Shown: positions 12,785-23,000 of the stretch, in pieces
How positions within the stretch are numbered: position 1 is the stretch's first letter
Layout: the number at the start of each line of letters is the position of its first letter
Assembly: GCF_018446385.1 (NCBI RefSeq)
Contig: NC_055999.1
Span: forward strand, 83,680,281 to 83,744,280
Direction: 5' to 3'
From: Zingiber officinale
Taxonomy: Eukaryota; Streptophyta; Magnoliopsida; Zingiberales; Zingiberaceae
DNA: 64,000 nucleotides
Program-made: the position numbers and the translations under genes
The notes under the pieces: model-generated
Database searches by the model: none
What the model was told of the DNA's origin: nothing
Seen by the model: only the letters and a program-made list of their open reading frames with translations

Positions 12785-14293
12785 CGCTGTCATACATCTG
12801 ATTCTCATTCCATCAACATGTCGATCAAAAGCTTTCGCCGGAAGGGCCTTAGTGAAAGGATCTGCCAGGTTATCTGCTGATGCAATCTTGGCGACAACAA
12901 CTTCTCCTCGCTTTACGATGTCTCATATCAGGTGGTACTTGCACTCTATGTGTTTACTCGCCTTATGAGCTCGTGGTTCATTCGAGTTTGCTACTGCACT
13001 ACTATTATCACAATAAATTGTGATGATTTTGGACAAACCAGGAATCACATCTAAGTCCATTAGAAAGTTCCTAAGCCATACAGCTTCTTTGGCTGCCTCA
13101 GAGGCTGCCACATACTCAGCTTCCATGGTTGAGTCTGAAACACATTTCTGCTTAGCAATCCTCCATTCTATGGCTCCACCTCCTAAAGTAAACACATAGC
13201 CTGATGTAGACTTACTATTGTCCCTATCTGATTGGAAGTCAGAATCTGTGTAACCCATAGAGAGCAGATCATCTGCTTGGTATACCAGCATATAATCTCT
13301 AGTCCTTCTCAGGTACTTTAATATATGCTTTACGACAGTCCAATATCCATGTCCTGGATTACTTTGATATCTGCTAACCATGCCTACGACAAAATAGATA
13401 TCTGGTCTCGTGCACAACATAGCATACATTAGGCTTCCTACAGTTGAAGCATAAGGAACTGCCTTCATTTCTTCTATCTCTTTTGATGTCTTCGGAGACA
13501 TCTCTTTAGATAAAGATACTCCATGCCTGAAGGGTAGAAAACCTTTCTTGGAGTCTTGCATGCTAAAACGAGCTAGGATTGTATCGATATATGAAGATTG
13601 GGATAAGCACAATATTCTTTTCTTGCGATCCCTTATTACTCTGATACTGAGAATATGTGTGCATTCTCCCAAGTCCTTCATATCGAATTGCTTGGACAAC
13701 CATACCCTTACTTCCGACAACACTTTGATATTGTTTCCAACTAACAAAATGTCATCTACGTATAGTACAAGAAATATCACCACGTTTCCATCACACTTCT
13801 TGTATACACAAGACTCAACCGGACACTGAATAAATCCATATGACTGGATTACTTCATTAAACTGGATGTTCCAAGATCTTGAAACTTGCTTCAGTCTATA
13901 AATTGGCCAATTGAGCTTACACACTAGATGCTCTTTGCCTTTTGCAATAAATCCCTCTGGTTGCTTCATATGAATGTTTTCTTCAAGACTTCCGTTAAGA
14001 AAAGCTGCCTTGATATCCATTTGCCAAACCTCATAATCCATATGAGCGCCAATAGATAAGAGTATCCGGATAGACTTAAGCATGATTACCGACGAAAAAG
14101 TTTCCTCATAATCGATTCCCTCTTTCTTAGTGTACCTCTTCGCAACAAACCTTGCTTTGAAGGTTTCCACCTTCCCATCTGTCCCTCTTTTCCTTTTGTA
14201 GATCCACTTACATCCAACGGCTTTTACACCATTTGGTGGTTCTACAAGCTCCCAGACCTTATTAGAATATATAGATTCTATTTCAGAATTCAT
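12785..14293 (-). pseudogene. Older Copia pol: reverse transcriptase and RNase H
   Basis: A long open stretch of 456 codons (14293-12923) covers the reverse transcriptase from MNSEIESIYS through WKYKRK-like and AFLNGSLEEN motifs, the catalytic YVDD, and RNase H with DNSSAVA and SKHIECKYHLI. A TGA at 12923-12925 then stops it. The reading continues in frame behind the stop (DIVKRGEVVVAKI, then DPFTKALP) to about 12790, so the stop is a point change; the inner element has CGA at this place. Further upstream the frame is lost near 14300. The family function is reverse transcription of the element RNA. This copy is non-functional but retains the RT and RNase H core unusually well for its age. Confidence 0.88.
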
Positions 14294-14601
14294 CGCTCTT
14301 TGCCAAGATACTGCATCTTTATCTTGGAGTGCTTCGTCATATGCTCGGGATCAGGTTCATGTTTACCTAGGACCAAGTCTGACAACTCTCCCAAAAACAT
14401 GAATCTTTCAGGTTGCCTAACAACCCTCCCACTACGACGAGACACTGTCTATTATTGTGTATCATTTGTGATACGTGTTGCAGTTTCTTGTGATATTTCA
14501 TCTTGCACTGTTGGTACTAAAGTAGACGTGTCCTCTCTAATTTCTTCTAGAACAATTTCACTCATGGGCTTATGGTTCATTACATAATCTTCCTCTAAAA
14601 A

Positions 14602-15173
14602 TCAAGCATTGGCGCTAACAATGATCTTCTGATATTTAAGATTATAAAATAAACCACCTTTCGTTCCTTTAGGATATCCCACAAACAGACAAACTTCTGT
14701 ACGTGATTCCAACTTGTCAGTGTCTCCCTTCCGTACAAATGCTGGACTACTCCAAATCCGAATGTGTTTCAGACTAGGCTTACGCCCATTCCATAATTTT
14801 ATAAGAGTAAAGGGTACTGATTTAGAAAGTACCATATTCAGAATATACACTGCTGTTTTCAGAACATATCCCCAAAATGAATTTGATAATTTTGAATAAT
14901 TCATCATCGATCTAACCATTTCTATAAGAGTCCTATTCCTTCGTTCTACCACACCATTATGTTGGGGTGTACTAGGTTAAGATAATTGAGATTGAATCCC
15001 GACCTTTGATAAGTAATTCCTAAACTCTCCAAAGAGGTATTCGCCACCACGATCAAATCGTAGTGTCTTGATACTTTTACCATGACATTTCTCCACATCA
15101 ACCTTGTACTCTTTGAACTTATCAAAGCATTCAGACTTGCGGCGCATCAAGTAAATGTACCTCGAATAGTCAT
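14602..15173 (-). pseudogene. Older Copia pol: integrase part, cut by the CACTA element
   Basis: 14952-14602 encodes VERRNRTLIEMVRSMM, then the WNGRKPS and GYPKGTKGG motifs of the Copia integrase C-terminal half. Behind it, 14953-15173 aligns with the integrase core of the plus-strand relative (36180-36380), with stops. The coding sequence stops at 15173 where the CACTA element begins and resumes at 30916. The region 14294-14601 between this and the RT piece is the hinge between integrase and RT, frameshifted. Confidence 0.85.
15171..15173. repeat. Target site duplication CAT, left copy
   Basis: CAT precedes the CACTACAAGAA end and recurs at 30913-30915 after the opposite end. A 3-bp duplication is the rule for CACTA elements. 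Confidence 0.85.
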
Positions 15174-15600
15174 CACTACAAGAAAAAAGCTAAACAACAA
15201 CGCTTTTTTGGCGTTGTCGTATGTACTTAAAAAGTGATGTTGTAGATGGTGTTGTAGAAAGTCATATCAAAGACAACGCTTTAAAAGCGTTGTGGTTGGT
15301 CACAAAGACAACGCTTTTTAAGCGTTGTCTTTTCGTTCTTAAAAAGCGTTGTTATAGATGCTGTTGTAAAAATGCACATATCAAAGACAACGCTTTAAAA
15401 GCGTTGTGGTTGGTCACAAAGACAACGCTTTTTAAGCGTTGTCTATTCGTTCTTAAAAAGCGTTGTTAAAGATGCTGTTGTAAAAATGCCCATATCAAAG
15501 ACAACGCTTTAAAAGCGTTGTGGTTGGTCTCAAAGACATTATTTTTTAAGCGTTGTCTTTTATTACTTAAAAACGTTGTCTTTTTAAATTTATAAAAAAT
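15174..15600. repeat. CACTA left end: TIR and palindromic subterminal repeats
   Basis: After the terminal CACTACAAGAA, a motif built on ACAACGCTTTTTAAGCGTTG recurs about every 60-130 bases in both orientations, often as a full palindrome (for example near 15279, 15305, 15385, 15421 and 15498). Two larger direct repeats of about 130 bases start near 15262 and 15378. In En/Spm such subterminal repeats bind the TNPA protein and bring the ends together. Here the role is inferred from position and pattern. Confidence 0.85.
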
Positions 15601-15879
15601 AGTGTTTTTCTTAATTAAATAGCAAAAATTATAAAAAATACTCAAAATTTACATATAATTGAATATCCACAACCACAATCATTTTTATAAGAAGACTATT
15701 TAACAAATAAATAAAACTTTATATTATACAAACAAAATGTATACATATTGATCCACAAATTAAATTTGTATCATACAAGTTATCCTTAACTTCATGACAA
15801 TAATTTTTCAAACACACAAGTTTTACAAAACCTCATCATTGACTAACCCCTGTTGTTGGTGTCCATCGCATGGAATTGC

Positions 15880-15965
15880 TTCTTTAAGTCCAGCAATCTC
15901 TTCTTCTGAAAGGCTTTCAGCTATCACTCTTAGAGCCATCTTCTTCAACTTGTCATCAGCACACC
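15880..15965 (-). pseudogene. Captured exon of a calcium-dependent protein kinase (CDPK)
   Basis: On the minus strand, 15951-15880 reads KLKKMALRVIAESLSEEEIA followed by GLKE, which is the conserved junction between the autoinhibitory segment and the first EF-hand region of plant CDPKs (CPK family Ser/Thr kinases activated by calcium). A CAG splice acceptor-like site lies just upstream at about 15966. After GLKE the sequence no longer looks like a CDPK; the usual MFKMID continuation is absent. Only this short piece is present; no kinase catalytic part was found. It lies inside the CACTA element in the same sense as the transposase genes, so it could be part of a chimeric transcript. No function is claimed. 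Confidence 0.75.
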
Positions 15966-16019
15966 TGGGGTTGTAGGCAATCAAGAAATTTTGTATGAAA
16001 ACTTTCATACATGTAAATC

Positions 16020-17150
16020 TCGTACTAAATAATATGTCAATGTTATATATACATGTAATTCATACCGTAAGTGTGTTTATATCGTAACTGACAAGTTTTC
16101 TTTAGGGCCAACTTCTACTCAAGCTCTTTAAACACTGCATCAAAATAAAAAAATTGGCATTAGTTCTGTGCTAAATGAAAATCATATTTAAAGGAAAAAG
16201 CGGGAGTGCTGTAGATGGATATATTAACCAAGCATATTAATGTTTGACCTGTCTTTACAAGTTCTAAGCATATATATTAACCAAGCGAGAGTGCTAGCTG
16301 TAGACTCCGAACCAAGTAAAAATAAACTATGTTAGCAATTGTTTTTACTTAACTTATATTCTGCTGCATTTTACTCAATTGTTTTTAAACGAACGTGAAA
16401 AAGCAACGAGTGCTATTGACATTAATTTTGAACTAGAATTAATTTTGAACTAGAATTTCTGTAATAGAATCTAACTTAAGTTATACCATGAGATTGACAA
16501 TTATTTACACAATTGAGCTGAAGCAAGGTAAAAGTTCAACTTGACATGACACATTCACAGTCCCAAAATCGAGGACGACATTCTATTCCCTTCCAACACC
16601 CATGCGTCATGGAAATATATATATTAACAAACTGTAGACATTATCCTACTATCAAATTCTCAGAAGTCAGAAGTTGGCAATGGAAATGTGAATGCAGTTC
16701 AATTTATGAATAGCTAATGATCAACTAAGTTGATTTTGGTTAGCTTTCCAGCGAGAGCTTGAATAAGAAATCGCATGCAGTGTACAAGATTCTTAGTTCA
16801 CGAAATTCCATAAAAACGGGTTAATTATAACAACATTAACTACCCATATTAAAAGATATATTGCATCTTTCAAAATAGGTTCACAAGAAACAAATCATCT
16901 AAAGAGGTCAATGCATGAAAACAAAATTCAAACAGCACACACCTAAGTTCGCTAACCATTGAACCAAGTGTACAATAAGCAAGTGGATTACATTTGTTAT
17001 TTCAATTTTTATTCAAAAATACGATAATGATGAATAAGGAGAAATGAATGAAGTCTTGATAAAGATTTACAACTAGGCTTTTTTACCAAAAAAAAACTTT
17101 TAATTAAATGGATTTGCCTCGTACAGTAAAAAAAATCTTATTAAAAGGTT
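16020..17150. other. CACTA interior, no coding region seen
   Basis: AT-rich, intron-like DNA between the captured CDPK piece and the captured S-acyltransferase exons. The stretch 16085-16170 resembles 19855-19970 (both hold 'actgcatcaaaa' followed by 'ttggcatta'), so a segment has been duplicated inside the element. Nothing else recognisable. Confidence 0.5.
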
Positions 17151-17219
17151 TTTCAAAATAATCTTAACCATGGTAAATTACATTCACAATAACTTTCTAA
17201 ATAATGAAAGTATGATACC

Positions 17220-18499
17220 TGATCCTCAAGGAATAATCTTGGCGGAGTACACCATGCACCGCGATGGAATTGATTGAAAGAACTGGTGCTGCTTAGTCCA
17301 GTAAAAGAGCTCACTTGGGACATTTGCGGACTTTGCTGCCCACCAACAGCAAGTTGCTCCTGCTCCTGATCTTGCTTCCTCAAAGCAATAATGTAATCAT
17401 AGGTGCTGATTCCCTGTAAGCGCATCCATGTAGAGTAGCATGAGCTAGTTAAAGTGTCAATTTTCTCCAGAATTGATGAATAAACAACACCATATCGTTC
17501 AAATTCTACTATTTGTTTTCCACTATGGAAAATCTATCAGTTAAATAACAAGCTGTAATAGTTCAGTTGGATAATAAGTTTCAGTAATGCTCAGTGTATG
17601 GATGAATGCAAAGAATTTGAAAATATAAAAGATATATTCCTTGAAATAGAGATATTTGACCGGATACATAGGTTTGTTTTATATAAATGTAGGAGCTGTG
17701 TAACTGGTAGTGTTTGCTGTGTCACAAGTAGAAATATGAAAGTAGTGTACCTTTTTTATTAAAAGAATATGGAAGAAGAAAAGTTGTGCAACTGGAAGAG
17801 TAGCAACCATGGCTAATAAAGTGCACACAGCCTGCATTATAGAGACATTATCAAATTAGTATCAGAACCTTGAAAAATCCTCATTATGATGTGTGATTTT
17901 CATTCATTTTCTCTTCTGAGTACTCACCACCACAATGATAAAGGGTGCCAAGGAAAAGCTACTACCCAGCTTTGAAACAATTTCAGCAGAAAATCTCCTT
18001 CTCTCAACAAAACACAGTATCAGCACAAGCATCCCAACAGCCCACTGCAGAATAAGCTGGCCCAAGGTGCACAAAGCATGGAGACCAATCAATAGTCAAT
18101 CAGAATGAAAAGGACCTGACATAAAATGCATTCTATGTATCAGGTCCTTCACGTACTAAGAAAATAGTATCTTCTAAGTTGATGCACACAGATGATAAAT
18201 CTACACTAAGAAAATAGTGTCAATCACTATGCATGATTAATGAATACAACTATTGGAATGGTAGGAAATATTTGTGCTTACCAAGAGAAGAGCAAACACC
18301 ATGAGGATGAAGAACCTTTTGTAATTTTTTCTTCCTATGCAGTTATTGATCCACTACAAGGAAAGATGAATACTGCATATTACTACAAGATAACAAAACA
18401 TATAAGGTTGTGAATGGAGAAAACCCTCACCCTGCAATGATGATCAAAGCCATCAACGCATTTGTCACAGACTCTACAATGCTTACTATATTTTAGAAC
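17220..18499 (-). pseudogene. Captured DHHC S-acyltransferase fragment, five exons with introns
   Basis: Five exon-like pieces on the minus strand, each with GT-AG borders, spell the second half of a plant protein S-acyltransferase. They are: 18499-18431 ([20 protein letters not shown], the zinc-binding DHHC cysteine-rich core); 18353-18282 (WINNCIGRKNYKRFF and a membrane segment start); about 18060-17927 (a hydrophobic membrane segment, then FVERRRFSAEIVSKLGSS); about 17835-17755 (AVCTLLAMVATLPVAQLFFF, a further membrane segment); and about 17415-17220 (GISTYDYIIALRKQDQ, then FHRGAWCTPPRL). DHHC enzymes attach palmitate to cysteines of membrane proteins; the DHHC cysteine is present. The N-terminal membrane part and the gene start were not found, so this is a fragment. 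Introns are retained, so it was copied from genomic DNA, not RNA. Frames look open within exons. It lies in the element's own sense. Confidence 0.85.
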
Positions 18500-19382
18500 C
18501 TGTAATACAAACAGATAGAAATCATTAGAGAAAAACCAAGTTAATATAAAGCACATAAGAACTTTATTTTCTTGAAAAGATTGTGTGGCTCATCGTAAAT
18601 GAGATCTCTATCACCTTTCTCCCTAATAACCAATATTCTGAATTATCCATCTTTTATGGTTATGCATTTGTCCAAAGGCCATCTGATCAAGCAATCAAAA
18701 AAAGTAAATTACTCATCTTACTGTCCTATTCTTTTTAAGACATCCTACCACACCACATGAGAAGCACCCACATTGTTTTGGTTAGCCTAGAAATTTGCAA
18801 CTTATCACCTCGAATCCCAACGGTGGCATCACTCTGAATTATTGCACAACTTCTCCATCCATAGCAATCCAAACACCAGAACACGAAATGGCGAAGAAAT
18901 ATTACCTTAGTTAAGATGGAAGATTAAAAGTATTGATCAGGAAGAGACCAACAACTTTAGAAGCCTCGAAGTTTTAAATTTTGTCCATGCTGGTTGGCAC
19001 AGGGAAAAAAAATTCATTCCATCTGCCAACTGGCACACGAAAAAGAACAAAACTACTGGTATGCTCCTATGAACTGCACCACCGCTTGCCGCCTTTAACA
19101 CCTCATGTGTTCCTCTTTGTCGGTTGAAACCTACTATGTCACCTCATTGCCAATTGAAACCCACTGCATCCCCTCACGAGCAGTCTTCTGAACAGCCACC
19201 CACCGGATGAGGCCAATAGCTTTGAATGCCTTAAACACATCAAGCAAGGAATATAGAACAATCTGCTTGAACACTAATACTTTGGTTCATGTTCAAGCAA
19301 GAGGATAACAATCTCATCGACAGTTAGTATTTCCTTTTAATATAGAACACTAAAAAGAAGGAATATCAATGATGAAACAAAC
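18500..19382. other. CACTA interior, no coding region seen
   Basis: No exon with recognisable protein similarity. Possible upstream intron of the captured S-acyltransferase or filler of other origin. Confidence 0.4.
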
Positions 19383-19460
19383 CTGAAAATGCGAGCTACT
19401 GAGGCAGCGAGCAATCTGCTTGAACAAGGTAATCATGCAGCGTTGGAACTCTGTCGTGAG
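19383..19460 (-). pseudogene. Captured exon of a PP2A B' (B56) regulatory subunit
   Basis: Read on the minus strand, 26 codons give EFQRCMITLFKQIARCLSSS followed by HFQ, then a GT donor. This matches the strongly conserved heart of the B56 (B') regulatory subunits of protein phosphatase 2A, normally EFQRCMVPLFxQIxRCLNSS then HFQ. B' subunits target the phosphatase to substrates. No further B' exons were found, and the usual continuation VAERAL is missing after the donor. The piece is inside the CACTA element in its sense. Short but specific; the main risk is that only 26 residues support it. Confidence 0.72.
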
Positions 19461-19638
19461 CATCAAAGACCAAATATTACCAAATATTAAGATCACTGAC
19501 AAACCAAATAATACCTTATTTTTAACAGCTATCTAGAGGATCTGGCTTTTTGACTTGAAGCTGGTTCAAAGAAGACAAATCAAATATACAAATACTAAGA
19601 TGAAAGCATAATGAAGTAGTTAACTTTTTCTACTTTAC

Positions 19639-19676
19639 CTGATTATAAGATCTACAGCTTCTTGCTCAGTATATTG
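19639..19676 (-). other. Possible captured small exon of unknown origin
   Basis: A 38-base stretch with a clean acceptor (GCAG before it) and donor (GTAAAG after it) on the minus strand reads QYTEQEAVDLII in one frame. The source gene was not recognised. It lies 180 bases upstream of the PP2A-like exon, so it may come from the same or another captured gene. Confidence 0.35.
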
Positions 19677-20041
19677 CTGCACGAGTAATTATTAGAAAAA
19701 CAAACCCAATAGTGGAACAAAAGCTTGATAAAGAAACTAGATAATTTACACTGATAGAACTTTACAGAATAACATATAATACAGTGCTTTGTACTTGCAT
19801 ATTAATCCAGAAAACATCCTTTCACCTAAGTGACAATTTTTCCAAAACATCATCATTCACTAAAAATTTTCACAAGTTTTTAAACTTCAGTGACAACTTT
19901 TCTTTGGGGTCAACTGCTCAAGGTCGATCTGGTAACTATGCACTGCATCAAAAAAATTGGCATTAACTATGATTCCACCAAAAAAACCACCATTCCATGA
20001 ACTTAAATCTAAATAGAATTATGGCAACTATCATTCCATAC

Positions 20042-23000
20042 CTATTCATAAATATGATCTTGTATGCACTCCGCCAACTCGGACCGAACCTCATCAATTT
20101 GTTCACGAGAGTACCCTTTTTTTGTGAACTGTGAGCATACACAATTTATGTTAATGGAAAAATAATCAACACTGATCACTTTGCAATTTTAAATAGTTTA
20201 TGTCAAATAATTTGAGATAAGCTAAATAATGTTACTATTGATTGCAGCGAATCTCTCTCAATAGTCTCAACTTCTTCAATAATTTCTCTCATAAAGCGCA
20301 TCACAAAAAAACCACATTGTTTCGCATCCGGTTGTTGAGGAGCCTATATATAGTAATTAGAGTCAAATTGTTAATGAAAATTATACACATTACAATATAT
20401 GTTAAACAAAAGTACACATACCTTAACTACTTCCCACTTAACATTTTTCCTACCTTTCCTTCCCTTGGTTGAATTAAACAATTTTAAGGCCCTTCATACG
20501 TTAAGAATATTTGTTAAATAAGATTTTTATTATAATAAATATTTACTAAAAGAAATCTGAACTCACATTTCCATTACGTATTTTGAATCATCATCGCGAA
20601 TGCGGCAACTTAGGGAATCCAGTAAATAGCATCCTTGTAAGGTTCAATAACACTAAGATTCCAATGGAAACTAGGCAAATACATAGGATTAGATCATAAA
20701 ATTGAATAAATTATCGAAAGGAAGCAATTGAAAGTGATGTTTTACTTCTTGCTTACCCGACATTACATGGCACTAACACTAGTTGATCTGTTGATGCACT
20801 TGTCAGCTTATCTGCTAAAAGAGTTGCCCTTTGATTCAGGGTTTCAAGCTTAACTGATTTGTCTTGTGCCGTTTTTGCCAGATATGGGAGTTTGTGAGGA
20901 TTCATAAATCTGAATTTCTTTGTCTTGGTATCTTTCACCATCTTTTTATACAGACACCTATCATTGCAAAGAAAAAAAATATTTAGATACTAAATAATAA
21001 AATTTAGATACAAAACACTCATAATAAGTTGGAAAAAATAATGATCACTCATAACACTAAGTTATGGTTGATGATAGTAACATCCATACGTGAGAACTTA
21101 CTATGAGCAGTCTTGCATATTAAACATACCAGAAATGTATACATGCAAATTCTTTTATTTCTTGAGGACAAGCACATTTAAGATACTTAAAAATATACAA
21201 GAAAAAAGATATGAGCAAAGTACTTCCTGTCTAGAAGAACAAATGGCAGAAGGCAAACATTAAGGGCCGGTTGAAAATGAATGAGCTATATTTATGTAAA
21301 GTGTACCACATCAATTGATATTAGTAAACCTCTCAATAGAAATGATGAACTATTAACTTAATGAGAATAACATGGTATGAGAAAATTACTAGAAGTTGAA
21401 TTTTCAAGAGTAAACTTGTTCACACAACAATATTAGTAAACTTCTTGCAGTTCAAATCAGGGATTTTCTGTCTTGCTAGATATTAGAATTTCCCAGCAAA
21501 CATAAAGCAATGCAGTAATTTCCCAGCATAAGTAAAGCAATGCAGTTGCAACCGAGAAAATAATATTTAGATACTAAATAATAAAATTTACTAACAAAAC
21601 AATCATGTGGATTAAAAAATAATGATCACGCATAATAAGTTGGTGAAATTGTAACAATAAACCATAATAAGTTGCTAAAATTGGGAAGCAAACATGTGAT
21701 GAAAAAGTTGCTGAAATTGCTTAAATAAACTTACTTACCATATGTAGGCAACGATCAAATTTCCTGAAATTGCCTCCAAATGATACAAAGAATTGATGTC
21801 CTCAAGGTCAAGAAAAAGTTCACAATCTTCATCAAACACTTCATTATCTAAGCACATTGATATACATTTTCCTCCATCTAGAGCATGCTTACTGTAACAA
21901 TATAACATATGTAATGATCTTGGGACACTTGTTGACAAAGTAGGTTTTGATTTTTTTCGTTCAAACTTCTTCCTTCTAGGCTTCTAATAATTTCAAATAT
22001 AAACAAGTTAGATAGCTAGGTTGAATAATAATAAAGTGGCAATATAATTAGAAATATAATAATAAAGTGACAATATAATTAGAAATATAATATCTCATAT
22101 ACCTCATCTTGCTTCACAATCTGCTTGTTCAGGCCAAGCCACAACAGTTCCTATGGCATCACCAATTACTTCACATTCACTTGGAATTGGATATGGCAAA
22201 GGAGCGGATTTGTCCACTGCTTGATCAATGGAGACTCGAATGCAATTCTTGGGAAATGGAATACCATGAAGCATTTTTTCCATGCCATTGAAACAAACAA
22301 TTGTACCATATGCAGCAATATTTGAGCAAGATTCCAATGTCAATGCAACTGATTGACCCTAAAATATTAAAAAAAAAACATGTTGATTATATTTAGTTTA
22401 TAATGCTATAATAATAATGAATATCACTATAACTTGTATTTTACCTGTAAAACTTCGTCTTTACCCACAATCTGTACGTCATCTTCTTCAATATTCTTCT
22501 GATGAAACTTCACCGAGCAACTACCTTTGTCATCAATTGAATTGTCCCATGCACCCCTTTTATGCATTAATGCTTCAAGTTTTTGGATGCGTACATCTTG
22601 TTCTAAAATTTGCATCTTCGCCTCCTTCAGCTCCCTTTTATGCTCAACGATTATATCTAGGGTAACATCATATTTCTTCCTTGTTCTACCAACATTGAAA
22701 TAGATTGTTGGGTTGATATGACCTCCGATACCCCGGACACGCCCAGAATATTCCTGAGTTTCAAGTGTCTTGGTAAGAATATCCTCTTTTGCTCCTTCGC
22801 ATTGCAGCTTACCCTCCCTCTTTTGCTGTATATATTCATCCTGTAATGCAACATTAAAAAGAATTATCAGTACTTTACCAAGGATAATTACCAAGGATAT
22901 GCAATATTGGTTTAAAAAATACTGATGTCCAGGCCGGTTCTTCCCGTGATAGCTCAAGTCAAGTGCTTAGTAAGTCATATTGAACAAATATGAAGTTGAC

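Noticed and set aside
15221-15469. Open frame with a repeated NALKALWLVTKTTLFKRCL segment
   Set aside because: Translation of the CACTA subterminal repeats.
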